A stretch of 64,000 nucleotides of DNA from Calothrix anomala FACHB-343 (GCF_014696435.1 NZ_JACJQG010000020.1:1-64000); one strand, 5' to 3'. Shown: positions 8,741-17,326, counted from the first letter of the stretch. Notes: a model not told the origin generated them from the letters alone. Numbers and translations are program-made.

Positions 8741-9108
8741 GTGAATACTATGCAGATAAAAGAAAAAATGCGAGAGCGATGGAACAACATTATAACTAAA
8801 TTGTTACAAACGGAGGATACTTTTGCCAAATAAATGTGGGGTGACTCCCCCTAGAGGGTGATTTCCCCTCATTCTGCCGAAAGATTGCGGAAGATTTGGG
8901 GTATCTGAGACTCTCTATCAATTGTCCAAGCCCTGATTTAAAGAGATTTTAGTGGTATTCCCGCGATTTACATCGAGAAAAATCTCAGTCAGTGTCAGGA
9001 TTTGCTAGTAGTAAAAAGTCTGCAAATTTGTGGGTTATACCCCTCACAAATCAAGTTTAAATATAATGTTGTTTTAATAACTTATTAATAAAGTGTATAT
9101 ACGTAAAT

Positions 9109-9141
9109 AGATCCCCGACTTCTTCAAGAAGTCGGGGATCT
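9109..9141. repeat. Perfect 16-bp inverted repeat (GATCCCCGACTTCTT type)
   Basis: AGATCCCCGACTTCTT and its exact complement are separated by one base. It sits 12 bp past the 3' end of the following minus-strand sensor gene and can act as its terminator. From general knowledge, this sequence is a common dispersed palindrome in cyanobacteria. The rest of the 8741-9152 gap is AT-rich with no gene seen. Confidence 0.8.
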
Positions 9142-9152
9142 AGGTTTTGAGT

Positions 9153-12041
9153 TCAAGAATTTGCTAAAGGCAACAATAAACGGCTGACTATGCGACCATC
9201 TTCTAATTGATAGAAATTTAATTCGCCTTTCATTTGGCGGCTGAAATTTTTGCAGATGAGTAAGTGCAAACCCGGAGGTTTATCGAGGCTAGATACAGCT
9301 AAGACATCTTTAGGTTGAGTTTGATTGAGTTCTGCTAGAATCTGTGGTGCGATTTCGCCGTTGTCGGTAATCGAAATATCTACCATACCTTCTTGTAAAC
9401 GGCGACACCAAATATCAACTCTACCGCCAGATGGAGAACGGTGACAGGCTGTCAGCAATAATTCATGCAACAGTAGTTCGACTTTTACCATGTCGCCAGC
9501 GATCGCCATTGCGGATCGATCGGCTAAGGTTTGAGTATTATGCAAATCTGTAGCAGTTTTGTTCGAGTCTTGATTGGCGTCTGACGATCCTAAACCATGT
9601 ACGCCAATCCACAGCTTATTTTGTTTGAGTAAATTATCTAATCTAGCGATCGCTCTTTTCAATAAACTGGCTATGGGTACAGTTTCCCATTTTACTTGTA
9701 ATTCCCATTGCTCATGTTGAAGCAGGTGAGCGATCGCAGCTGTTGTCTGCTCTAATTGTCGCAGTATTGGCTGGGTGCGTTTATCTTTATTTTCTGGCGC
9801 ATTAATCGCCAAATCGTTGATTTGGGCGATTAATGGTGTTGTTGCTTTGTAAATTTCTTCCAAACTGCGGTGCTTATACCAATTGAGTTGTTGTAAATCC
9901 TTGGTTGTCGCCGCTAGAAGTTGCGTAATGTCCTGTTGACGCTGTAACCAAGCCAGTTGAAAAACCAGAGTTTCCGCCGCACTCAGGCTTTGTTCTGACC
10001 AATAACGTTGTCGATGATCGGCTAAAATAACTACGCTGGTAGGCTGACTATATGTGTAAGTACGTAACCCTATTAATAAAATTTGACCGATATCATAACC
10101 AGACAACCAATTTCTCGTTGGTGGCGGTAAATCATCTATAGTTAGGCTTAAGTAACTTTCTTGGCTGATTGTCCACTGAATTAGCGCTTCAGTGTGGATA
10201 GGAATCGATGTATTAACAACCACCTCAAATCCCTCATTGGAGACTAATCCAGGAATGATTGTGGCGCGATCGTCACCAGGCGACCAAGACAGCATAATTG
10301 CCAAGGGACAATTGACAACAGCTGCAATTTGTTGCAGTGCAGTGCGCTCTAAAAGATATTCTCCTGTCTGCGTTGTTTGATTCTGATTTTGTCCCAAAAT
10401 ATCCAAGCATTGTTGAAAGCTTTGCAAAATAGTTTTTTGCTGCTCGTTATTGCCTTGTAGCTGCCATTGACGAACAATTACACCAACTTGTTGACTGACA
10501 ATCCACAGCAGTTCCTTTTCTAAATTCGTCCATGAACGATATCTTTCATGAGCAACGACGACAAGGGCTGTAGGCGAACTACCTTGAGCGCAGTTGCAAA
10601 TTAACAAGGAATGGACGCCATTTTCGCTGAAAAACGGACGCCAGTTAAAAAATCGTAAATCGTCGTCTAAATTCTCAATTTCGACGGCTTCTGTAGCTCG
10701 TTGCAGTAGCTGTCTATCTAAATCTTTGAGTGCATTGAGAGTATATGCCAAAGGTCGGCGATTTGCAAGTTGGCTTTGGTGGAGAATTTGATAATGATTT
10801 TGATCGGGATCGTAGCGCAACAATAAAAAGCGGGTACTAGCTAATCGCTCTAAAACTCGCTGGGCACAGATGTGTAGTACTTGTTGTAAGTCATGCTCGC
10901 CATAAATAGCTTGAGCTACTTGACTAGTTAACTGAGCATCGGCGCGAATTTGGCTGATGGTAGCTTCCATGTTTTCCGTGGGCGCTGTTAAAGAGATGAA
11001 TCCCGCAGCACTTTGAATAAAATTCTTGTCTGCATCAGTCCAAATACGCGATTGATAGCCTTCCACTGCTAAAAAACCCAGCAAGTCTTTTTGACAGATG
11101 ATGGGAGCTGCTAAAAGCGATCGCACTCGCAGCCGTTGTAGTAGTTTACCTGTCACATGAGTGTTGAGAGAACTACGGGATTCACCAATCCAGACAATTT
11201 GATTGACCGCTAAAGCATAATAAAATTCCGTCAAATCTTGGGCAGAAATTCCTAATGGTGGTTGACCTGGCGCAGCAGCATTACGACTAGGATTGACCTG
11301 CTGATTGCTTGTCCGACACCAAAAGGAGCGTCCTTCGCGTTGAAACCAATAAATATTTGTCCTTGAGGGCGCAACAAATTGATGGGTGGCTTCAACAACT
11401 GTTTCTAGTTTTTCCTCAAAGTTAGTTAAAGAGCGTAAACTATCTAGCAATCGCAACAAAGGCTCATCAATGCGCTTGGCTTGCTTTTGTTGTAAATCTA
11501 TCTCGTATTGATAAAGTACTGCCCCCAATTCAGCTAATACTATCGATAATCTGGCCTTAGCATCTCCACCCAGTAAAAAGCCCCAATTTTGGGAACCGAG
11601 TAATACTAAACCCAAACATCGGTCTCGATAGCGAATGGGTAAAATTACCGTACCTTGGATTTTAAATTTTTTTGCGACTTCTTTTAATGTTTCTGCCCGA
11701 TGTTCAACTCTTAAATCTGCTAATCCCAACGGGCGTTGTTCAATTACGACTTGTTCTAATAAATCGCCAGGACTAAGCACTAGGCGCTGATATAAAAAAT
11801 TACTTTCTCTTGTCGGCGTAATTCCGCCTTTACCGAATAATGTATGATTCAGGCGATCGTAAAGAGCAATCCAAATTAGCTGGTAATCGAAGTGCTCTCT
11901 AATATAAGCAATAGTGGTTTCGATTAAAACTTCAACATTATCTTCTTCCCTGAGTTGTTGAAGGACACGCCCCAAGGAATGTATCTGTTTTTCAGCAGCT
12001 ATCGATTTTTCTGGCGGCCCCATCTGTTTATTATGCAACAT
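9153..12041 (-). CDS. Multi-GAF sensor with histidine-kinase-like C-terminus
   Basis: A 962-residue soluble protein. About four GAF-like modules occupy residues 30-180, 205-360, 375-520 and 540-710, each with the usual GAF pattern (for example GTVILPIRYRDRCLGLVLLGSQ and SLLAAPIICQKDLLGFLAVEGY). The C-terminal 250 residues look like a divergent kinase: a helical region with LNWYKHRSLEEIYKATTPLI, where the only candidate acceptor His lies, and an ATPase-like part with ELLLTACHRSPSGGRVDIW in place of the N-box, ITDNGEIAP as a G1 box and PPGLHLLICKNF as a poor G2 box. No bilin-binding CH motif is seen. The ligand and partner are unknown. It probably starts at ATG 12041, since the GAF order leaves no room for a longer N-terminus. 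Confidence 0.75.
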   Translation of the reverse strand: MLHNKQMGPPEKSIAAEKQIHSLGRVLQQLREEDNVEVLIETTIAYIREHFDYQLIWIALYDRLNHTLFGKGGITPTRESNFLYQRLVLSPGDLLEQVVIEQRPLGLADLRVEHRAETLKEVAKKFKIQGTVILPIRYRDRCLGLVLLGSQNWGFLLGGDAKARLSIVLAELGAVLYQYEIDLQQKQAKRIDEPLLRLLDSLRSLTNFEEKLETVVEATHQFVAPSRTNIYWFQREGRSFWCRTSNQQVNPSRNAAAPGQPPLGISAQDLTEFYYALAVNQIVWIGESRSSLNTHVTGKLLQRLRVRSLLAAPIICQKDLLGFLAVEGYQSRIWTDADKNFIQSAAGFISLTAPTENMEATISQIRADAQLTSQVAQAIYGEHDLQQVLHICAQRVLERLASTRFLLLRYDPDQNHYQILHQSQLANRRPLAYTLNALKDLDRQLLQRATEAVEIENLDDDLRFFNWRPFFSENGVHSLLICNCAQGSSPTALVVVAHERYRSWTNLEKELLWIVSQQVGVIVRQWQLQGNNEQQKTILQSFQQCLDILGQNQNQTTQTGEYLLERTALQQIAAVVNCPLAIMLSWSPGDDRATIIPGLVSNEGFEVVVNTSIPIHTEALIQWTISQESYLSLTIDDLPPPTRNWLSGYDIGQILLIGLRTYTYSQPTSVVILADHRQRYWSEQSLSAAETLVFQLAWLQRQQDITQLLAATTKDLQQLNWYKHRSLEEIYKATTPLIAQINDLAINAPENKDKRTQPILRQLEQTTAAIAHLLQHEQWELQVKWETVPIASLLKRAIARLDNLLKQNKLWIGVHGLGSSDANQDSNKTATDLHNTQTLADRSAMAIAGDMVKVELLLHELLLTACHRSPSGGRVDIWCRRLQEGMVDISITDNGEIAPQILAELNQTQPKDVLAVSSLDKPPGLHLLICKNFSRQMKGELNFYQLEDGRIVSRLLLPLANS

Positions 12042-12150
12042 ACTTGTAATATATAAGATGCCCAGAAACGCACCATGATACTAACTGGCGTTTAAAAATA
12101 GCATTGAAAAATTAGGGGAGATAAAGAATTTTTTTGGAAAATAATGTTAA

Positions 12151-12185
12151 CTGTTGACTGTTGACTGTTGACTGTTGACTGTTGA
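12151..12185 (+). repeat. Heptanucleotide tandem repeat (CTGTTGA)5
   Basis: Five perfect copies directly upstream of pyrD. The frame reading through it into pyrD has a TTG at 12182, but that is repeat sequence and not a likely start. Confidence 0.85.
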
Positions 12186-12223
12186 CTGTGGACGAGCAAC
12201 CAACGCCCCATCCCCCAACCCCA

Positions 12224-13372
12224 ATGGAAATGGATATTTATCAATTAGCAATTAGACCACTTTTGTTTAATCTGCTGAAAACAGATCCAGAGTGGTTACA
12301 CCACAAAACAATTAACACTCTTAGCTGGCTTTCCCAAACAAGCGATCGCCCCCCTGCTAGCTGGGTGAAACACTTGCTTGAGCAGTCATTATGTGTATAT
12401 GACCCCCGTTTAGAACAAAATCTCTTTGGGTTAAACTTTCCCAACCCTTTAGGTTTAGCAGCTGGGTTTGACAAGGATGGTCTTGCTAGCCAGCTTTGGT
12501 CAAGCTTTGGTTTTGGTTTTACTGAATTAGGAACGGTAACATTTGTTCCCCAACCAGGCAATCCTCGTCCCCGGTTGTTTCGCTTGCCTTTAGACCAAGC
12601 TGTCCTCAATCGCATGGGCTTTAATAATAGCGGTGCGGCAGCAATGGCGGCAAGATTGGCATCAGGGAAACAAGAATTAAACCAGCGCATACCTATAGGT
12701 ATCAATTTAGGTAAATCTAAGGTCACCCCCCTGGAAGATGCTGCAAACGATTACCTGAATAGTTTTCGGTTACTACAGAATTTGGGAGACTATTTTGTTG
12801 TTAATGTTTCTTCTCCGAATACGCCAGGGTTGCGATCGCTCCAAGATGCAGCCATGCTCGGCTCTATCTTAGATTTATTGCAACAAGACAATAACACACA
12901 AAAGCCGATTTTTGTCAAGATAGCACCCGATTTAGAATGGGAAGCGATCGCGGATATTATTACTCTGGCTCATACATATCAAATTGCGGGGTTAATTGCC
13001 ACTAACACCACTATTCGCCGAGATTTGCTGAAAACGCAAATTATTGCTAAAACTGGCAAGCCTGTAGAAGAAGAAGCTGGTGGAATTAGCGGCGCACCAT
13101 TACGCGATCGTTCAACCGAAGTAATTCGTTTTATTTGGCAGCAAACCCAAGGGCAATTGCCCATTATTGGCGTAGGTGGTATCTTTTCCGCAGCCGATGC
13201 TTGGGAAAAAATTACTGCTGGTGCAAGCCTAATTCAAGTTTACACAGGCTGGATTTACGAAGGCCCGATGATGGTACGCCGCATTCTCACAGGTTTACTT
13301 TCTAAATTAGAAGAAAGCGGATTAACTTCTATTAATGCTGCTGTTGGTATAGCAGCAAAAGCTAAAAATTGA
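12224..13372 (+). CDS. pyrD: Dihydroorotate dehydrogenase (quinone), class 2
   Basis: Oxidises dihydroorotate to orotate in pyrimidine synthesis and passes electrons to membrane quinone. The N-terminal amphipathic helices ([22 protein letters not shown]) mark the membrane-associated class 2. Downstream are [38 protein letters not shown], the catalytic-Ser region [11 protein letters not shown], and the FMN phosphate-binding GGISGAPL and [11 protein letters not shown] motifs. The frame extends upstream to 12182 through a repeat, but ATG at 12224 (MEMD) or 12230 (MDIY) fits the family start. About 382 residues is normal. A perfect hairpin follows the stop. Confidence 0.95.
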   Translation: MEMDIYQLAIRPLLFNLLKTDPEWLHHKTINTLSWLSQTSDRPPASWVKHLLEQSLCVYDPRLEQNLFGLNFPNPLGLAAGFDKDGLASQLWSSFGFGFTELGTVTFVPQPGNPRPRLFRLPLDQAVLNRMGFNNSGAAAMAARLASGKQELNQRIPIGINLGKSKVTPLEDAANDYLNSFRLLQNLGDYFVVNVSSPNTPGLRSLQDAAMLGSILDLLQQDNNTQKPIFVKIAPDLEWEAIADIITLAHTYQIAGLIATNTTIRRDLLKTQIIAKTGKPVEEEAGGISGAPLRDRSTEVIRFIWQQTQGQLPIIGVGGIFSAADAWEKITAGASLIQVYTGWIYEGPMMVRRILTGLLSKLEESGLTSINAAVGIAAKAKN

Positions 13373-13396
13373 CAAGATTTAGCAGTGATGATTGTT

Positions 13397-13436
13397 GTAA
13401 GTTTGAGTTGTGATTTATATTCCAACTCAAACTTAC
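13397..13436 (+). terminator. Hairpin terminator after pyrD
   Basis: GTAAGTTTGAGTTG (13397-13410) pairs perfectly over 14 bp with CAACTCAAACTTAC (13423-13436). The rest of 13373-13699 holds heptamer repeats (TGACTAA type near 13630-13658) and no gene. Confidence 0.65.
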
Positions 13437-13699
13437 GCATTCCAGAAATGGGCTAATATATCCCATCTGAAAAGTTCCTCACTGTTAACTGTTGACTGAT
13501 TGTTGACTGGTTGTTGACTGATGGATGATATTTTTCCTTGGCAAAAGCAAGACAAAATTAAGTAGCTAAATAAGTAGGCGGGAATGAACCAAACTATGTA
13601 CTTTACGTAAACATATTTGAAACCCTGACTAATGACTAATGACTAATGACTAATGACAGTCCTAGCCAGTGGTCTTCAATTGCGCCAACTTACTTAAGT

Positions 13700-14488
13700 T
13701 TAACTTTTATCTTCTTCGTCCAAAGGGAAAAATTCTTTATTTCTCCGGGAAAATGACCAAGCAATACCATCAGGATCGCGGCTGCGACTCCATTCAGGAA
13801 AATCAGGATCGTTGCGCCGTTTATATACCGTACTGGAATAAACATTTAATCTCTTAGCCAGTTCTGATTGAATCAGAGAGCCAAAAACTAACTGTTTTTC
13901 CAAAGGAACTGTAACCGCTGCATGAGTTACCGGGGGTAACAATTCAGCTTCAGTTTCTACTGCTAGTTCTTCTACTTCTACTTCCGCTGCTTCGGCTTCA
14001 GGCTGCGTCTGTGGTAGCGTGGGTGCTAATAATACAGGCTCAGTCGGGACAAATGATTTAGCCGGAAGTTCTTTAACTGGTTCGCTACTTTCGAGTATGC
14101 TTCCCAAAATGGTGGCATTGATAAAGTAATAAACCAGATTGCCATCTTCCAAATTCTGAATACTCGCACCAAATTCGCTGGCTTTTGTATCTAGGTAACG
14201 TTTGGCGACTGTTCCCGAAAAATTACCCTTAATTGCCAAGTCCATTGGCGTGACTTTACCTTGATTGTCCAGAACTAGACGATTGAAAATTGGATTAACT
14301 TGCCCACACCAGTTTTGCCATTGACGCCATTGCCAAAGATTAAAGCCGGTTAGCAAGAAAATCAAAGCTAGCAAAAATTTCCAAGTAGTTACCAGGAAAA
14401 TAATCAAAAACGAGATGGGCAAAAGCAGAACGAGAAAAGCCTTCCCGCCGCCTTCTAATGTCTTTTCACTCATGCTCATTGCTGCCAA
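13700..14488 (-). CDS. Membrane protein with C-terminal HTH-like segment, unknown function
   Basis: 262 residues. One or two membrane helices lie near the N-terminus (KAFLVLLLPISFLIIFLVTTWKFLLALIFLL). A region predicted to be soluble follows (about 60-140), then an acidic, Pro/Glu-rich linker (about 150-195), and a basic C-terminus reading SLIQSELAKRLNVYSSTVYKRRNDPDFPEWS. The last segment has the shape of a winged-helix or MerR/excisionase recognition motif (AKRLNVYSSTVYKRR). A membrane-anchored DNA-binding protein is possible but is inference only. The start may be one of three close Met residues (14488, 14479 or 14473). It is divergent from the Y-RNA-like cluster. Confidence 0.6.
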   Translation of the reverse strand: MAAMSMSEKTLEGGGKAFLVLLLPISFLIIFLVTTWKFLLALIFLLTGFNLWQWRQWQNWCGQVNPIFNRLVLDNQGKVTPMDLAIKGNFSGTVAKRYLDTKASEFGASIQNLEDGNLVYYFINATILGSILESSEPVKELPAKSFVPTEPVLLAPTLPQTQPEAEAAEVEVEELAVETEAELLPPVTHAAVTVPLEKQLVFGSLIQSELAKRLNVYSSTVYKRRNDPDFPEWSRSRDPDGIAWSFSRRNKEFFPLDEEDKS

Positions 14489-14871
14489 GTGAATTGTAAA
14501 AAAAGAAATAACTATTATCTTGGCAAAAATTGTGACATTTTTTTGTATATTTTGGCAAAGTCACGGCAAATTTGTTGGAAAAATATAACATCAATATTTT
14601 TGATACACTGTAACCAGCCTGAATAATTGACAAAATATCTAGGCTATAGTGACGTTAAATCAGGCTTTTTGCCGAAAAAAGCATTTTTTGCCGTTAGCAA
14701 TTATTGGCAAAAATAGATACGACAGTGTTTATCTATACTTCGCCGGATAAAAGCAGTCCTAGAGAGAAAATTATCATTAGCTGGCATTTCTAGAAATGGG
14801 ATGAAAACGGCTGTAGTTGTAACTTGCTTATTTGTTTAGGCAATCAATTACAAAATTAGTGTCGGAGATAC

Positions 14872-14900
14872 TTGACAGCGCATACTACATAAATTACATT
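14872..14900 (+). promoter_or_regulatory. Candidate sigma-70 promoter of the Y-RNA-like / Ro unit
   Basis: TTGACA (14872-14877), a 17-nt spacer, then TACATT (14895-14900), about 50 bp before the first tRNA-like element and on the same strand. A consensus -35 in this otherwise gene-free 14489-14949 stretch makes it the best promoter candidate. The -10 box is weak. Confidence 0.5.
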
Positions 14901-14949
14901 AATAATACAAGGCGATGTTCCCAAAGGAGTAAGCTTTTAACTTTTAACC

Positions 14950-15086
14950 GTAGCGGATAGCTCAAATACCAGAGCGCCCACCTTGCCCGTCATGGCCGAC
15001 ATATCGAGGGTTATCGCAAATTACTTAACAACAAAAATCCTTGATTATAAGTTCTGGAGGTGTAGGTGAAAATCCTGCTCCGCTAC
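14950..15086 (+). ncRNA. tRNA-like / Y-RNA-like element, unit 1
   Basis: GTAGCGGA (14950-14957) pairs over 8 bp with TCCGCTAC (15079-15086) as an acceptor stem. The D-like arm is GCTC-AAATACCA-GAGC (14960-14975). The T-like arm is GTAGG-TGAAAAT-CCTGC (15062-15078), whose loop lacks the normal TTCRA. Between D and T arms, in place of the anticodon arm, are 86 nt containing GCC-CGTCAT-GGC and the shared motif GGCCGA...GAGGGTTATCG (14994-15016). No CCA is encoded. The motif resembles the GGUCCGA...GAGUUAUC element of vertebrate Y RNAs. Function is inferred from the adjacent Ro gene. Confidence 0.7.
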
Positions 15087-15121
15087 AATCAAACCTAATT
15101 TTTTTAATTTTGAATTTTTAT

Positions 15122-15244
15122 GTGGTGGGTAGCCAAGTGGTAAGGCGCTTATCCTTATTCACCTTTTGCCTGCAAAGGCCGACGAATTGAGGGTTATCGA
15201 TTTAGGTTCGAGCGATCGCAGGTTCGACTCCTGCCCCACCACCA
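15122..15244 (+). ncRNA. tRNA-like / Y-RNA-like element, unit 2
   Basis: GTGGTGGG (15122-15129) pairs with CCCACCAC (15235-15242); alternatively GGTGGG/CCCACC leaves A plus an encoded CCA at 15242-15244. The D-like arm is GCC-AAGTGGTAA-GGC (15132-15146), very tRNA-Gln-like. The T arm GCAGG-TTCGACT-CCTGC (15218-15234) has a canonical loop. The insert carries the GCCT-GCAA-AGGC hairpin with a GNRA loop, and GGCCGA...GAGGGTTATCG (15177-15199). No anticodon hairpin is present. Confidence 0.75.
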
Positions 15245-15275
15245 ACAATCTAAATCTAATTTTGAATTTTTACAT

Positions 15276-15416
15276 GGATGGGTAGCTCAATTTGGTAGAG
15301 CGTTGAATGGGTTAACACCCATAGTCCTTGGTTCACAACCTTGCCTGAAAAGGCCGACGAGTTGAGGGTTATCGTCAATTCAAAAGTTGCAGGTTCAATT
15401 CCTGCCCCATCCGCCA
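15276..15416 (+). ncRNA. tRNA-like / Y-RNA-like element, unit 3 (most complete, CCA encoded)
   Basis: GGATGGG (15276-15282) pairs with CCCATCC (15406-15412), followed by discriminator G and an encoded CCA (15414-15416). The D arm GCTC-AATTTGGTA-GAGC (15285-15301) and T arm GCAGG-TTCAATT-CCTGC (15389-15405) are fully tRNA-like. An extra hairpin ATGGGT-TAAC-ACCCAT (15307-15322) occupies the anticodon-arm position. Then come CCTTGGTTC, the GCCT-GAAA-AGGC GNRA hairpin and GGCCGA...GAGGGTTATCG (15352-15374), with GACGA...TCGTC able to close around it. At 141 nt it is too long for a tRNA and has no anticodon loop of seven. Confidence 0.8.
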
Positions 15417-15446
15417 AAATTTAATTTTGAATCATCCGAAAAACTT

Positions 15447-15587
15447 ATACCAATTTAAAAAAAGAATGCGACAGATGCGTAGGTTGGGCTTACCGTGTGT
15501 AAACCCAACATATACAAGGCTTTGGGATGTTGGGTTTCGTTCCTCAACCCAACCTACATTTGTAGCGATCATTCTTCAAATTGGTAT
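15447..15587. mobile_element. MITE-like element, copy B, between units 3 and 4
   Basis: Terminal inverted repeats ATACCAATTT (15447-15456) and AAATTGGTAT (15578-15587), with inner AAAAAAAGAATG and CATTCTT. The core is a long imperfect palindrome built on GTAGGTTGGG and CCCAACCTAC. It is non-coding. Its presence separates unit 4 from unit 3. Confidence 0.8.
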
Positions 15588-15612
15588 TAGTACAAGTTCT
15601 GAGTTTGTACGT

Positions 15613-15720
15613 GGATAGGTAGCTCAATTGGGTAGAGCATTGAACGGGTTAATTACCCGTAGTCCTTGGTTCATGCCCTGCCACCTTTCATTTTTGCCCG
15701 CAAGGGCCGGGAGATGAAGT
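15613..15720 (+). ncRNA. tRNA-like / Y-RNA-like element, unit 4 (5' part only) forming the leader of the Ro gene
   Basis: GGATAGG (15613-15619), D arm GCTC-AATTGGGTA-GAGC (15622-15638), hairpin ACGGGT-TAATT-ACCCGT (15644-15660) and AGTCCTTGGTTCA match the 5' half of unit 3 almost base for base, including a compensatory T-A to C-G change in the hairpin. After that it diverges. GCCC-GCAA-GGGC (15697-15708) resembles the GNRA hairpin of the other units, but the T arm and 3' acceptor strand are missing and the Ro start codon follows at 15722. The hairpin abuts the purine-rich GGGAG ribosome site, so it could influence Ro translation (inference). Confidence 0.65.
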
Positions 15721-15721
15721 C

Positions 15722-17326
15722 ATGAATTATAATTTTTTTACTAAAAAGAAAACTAATACACCGCAAACTCAGCCTATCCCCGGACGGGAAGCAGAGATGA
15801 TTCAAGGACGTTCCGGCGGCTATATGTTTGATGCTGGTATTTGGAAAATGCTGCGCCGTTGTCTGTTGATTGGTACAGCTAAAAGCACTTACTACGCCGG
15901 AAAGCAGGAATTAACAGAAGATTTTGTTACAGTTATCAAACAAGCTGTGGCGGAAAATCCAGGGCGAGTTGCTGAGGAAATTCTCTATGCTAGCGATGGA
16001 CGTGCCATCAACAACAGTGCGCCGATATTGGCATTAGTGCTGCTATCAATGGGTGAAACACCAGAAGCTAAAAAGGCGTTTGGTGAGATATTTGGGCAAG
16101 TTGTACGTACAGGTAGCCATTTTTACGAATGGCTGAACTACACTAAATCTCTGCGTGGATTTGGTAAGGTGGTGCGCGAAGCTGGGAAAACTTGGCTATC
16201 GCGGGAAGATGTTAAAGGTTTGGCTTATCAATTGTTGAAATATCAACAGCGTCAAGGCTTTTCTCATCGAGATGCATTGCGGTTATTCCATGTCAAACCA
16301 CCTACAGAAAATCACCGTCAATTATATGAGTGGGTTGTCAAAGGTTGGGAAGATTTGCCAGCCGATATCCCTTCAGAAGCGTTGGCGCAGATTTGGTGGT
16401 ATGAGTGGCTCAAGCGCAATCCTAGCGAAACTCATACAGCGATCGCACAAGGACGGCTAACTCACGAAATGGCTGCGCCTGTAGGTAAAATGGATCGGCA
16501 AGCTTGGCAGTTACTCTTCCAAGAAATGCCCATTGGCGCAATGCTGCGTAACCTTGGTTCTTTGACAGAATTAGGTGTATTACGCGCTGATGAAAGTGCT
16601 AATATTTTGCGAGTAGAAAGCGTTCTCAACAAGCAAGAACATCTGCGTAAAGGTCGAATACATCCGATTGATGTTTTAAAAGCTTTGAAAACTTATCAAT
16701 CTGGTGGGAAATTAGGACGCAGCCAGAAAACATGGGAACCAGTACCTCGGATTGTAGACATTTTAGAAAAGGCGCTAGAACTATCTTTTGATGTTGTACA
16801 ACCCACGGGTAAAGTTTTTATGCACGCTGTGGATGTATCTGGCTCTATGTGTTGGGGTGTGGTTGATTCAGTTGGCTTAACCTGCTGTGAAATTGCCACG
16901 ACAATGGCGCTAGTCACAGCCAAAGCTGAAAAAAACTACATGATTCGCGGCTTTGCAACGGAATTTAGAGAATTAGGTATCACCGCTAAAGATACTTTTA
17001 GTTCTGCACTTAGCAAAGCTAGCAATCAAAACTTTGGTGGTACAGATGCTTCTGTCGCTTACGACTGGATGATTCAAAATAAGTTCAAAGCCGATGTCAT
17101 TTGCTTTTGGACAGATAACGAGTCATGGGCTGGTTACAAGCATCCTAGTCAAGCCTTGGCGCAGTACCGCGAGAAGGTGAATCCCAATGCTAAGGCAGTG
17201 TATATCACTCTGGCACCTTACAACATTACCTTAGTAGATCCAAAAGATCCCCTATCTTGGGATTTAGCAGGGTTCGATCCAGGAACGCCTCGCATCATCC
17301 AGATGCTAGCTACTGGTGAACTTTAA
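15722..17326 (+). CDS. rsr: Ro60-like TROVE domain RNA-binding protein (Rsr)
   Basis: A ring-shaped RNA-binding protein that holds Y RNAs and takes part in RNA quality control and decay; bacterial relatives work with exoribonucleases such as PNPase. Residues 25-360 form the TROVE HEAT-like repeats, starting GREAEMIQGRSGGYMFD. Residues 365-534 form a von Willebrand A domain with an intact MIDAS: D371, S373 and S375 in VDVSGSM, T441 in GGTD, and a later FWTDNES. 534 residues is full length. The start ATG follows a GGGAG ribosome site. It lies directly downstream of four Y-RNA-like elements and upstream of a fifth, which strongly suggests a Ro/Y ribonucleoprotein locus. Confidence 0.93.
   Translation: MNYNFFTKKKTNTPQTQPIPGREAEMIQGRSGGYMFDAGIWKMLRRCLLIGTAKSTYYAGKQELTEDFVTVIKQAVAENPGRVAEEILYASDGRAINNSAPILALVLLSMGETPEAKKAFGEIFGQVVRTGSHFYEWLNYTKSLRGFGKVVREAGKTWLSREDVKGLAYQLLKYQQRQGFSHRDALRLFHVKPPTENHRQLYEWVVKGWEDLPADIPSEALAQIWWYEWLKRNPSETHTAIAQGRLTHEMAAPVGKMDRQAWQLLFQEMPIGAMLRNLGSLTELGVLRADESANILRVESVLNKQEHLRKGRIHPIDVLKALKTYQSGGKLGRSQKTWEPVPRIVDILEKALELSFDVVQPTGKVFMHAVDVSGSMCWGVVDSVGLTCCEIATTMALVTAKAEKNYMIRGFATEFRELGITAKDTFSSALSKASNQNFGGTDASVAYDWMIQNKFKADVICFWTDNESWAGYKHPSQALAQYREKVNPNAKAVYITLAPYNITLVDPKDPLSWDLAGFDPGTPRIIQMLATGEL

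Noticed and set aside
8473-8829. 118-codon minus-strand frame
   Set aside because: It overlaps the isoaspartyl peptidase start and the whole DUF2256 gene in another frame. DUF2256 has clear motifs, so this one is a shadow.
15122-15244. Ordinary tRNA-Gln or tRNA with an intron
   Set aside because: The D and T arms are tRNA-like, but no 7-nt anticodon loop or splice-like boundary is present, and the insert shares GGCCGA...GGGTTATCG with its neighbours.
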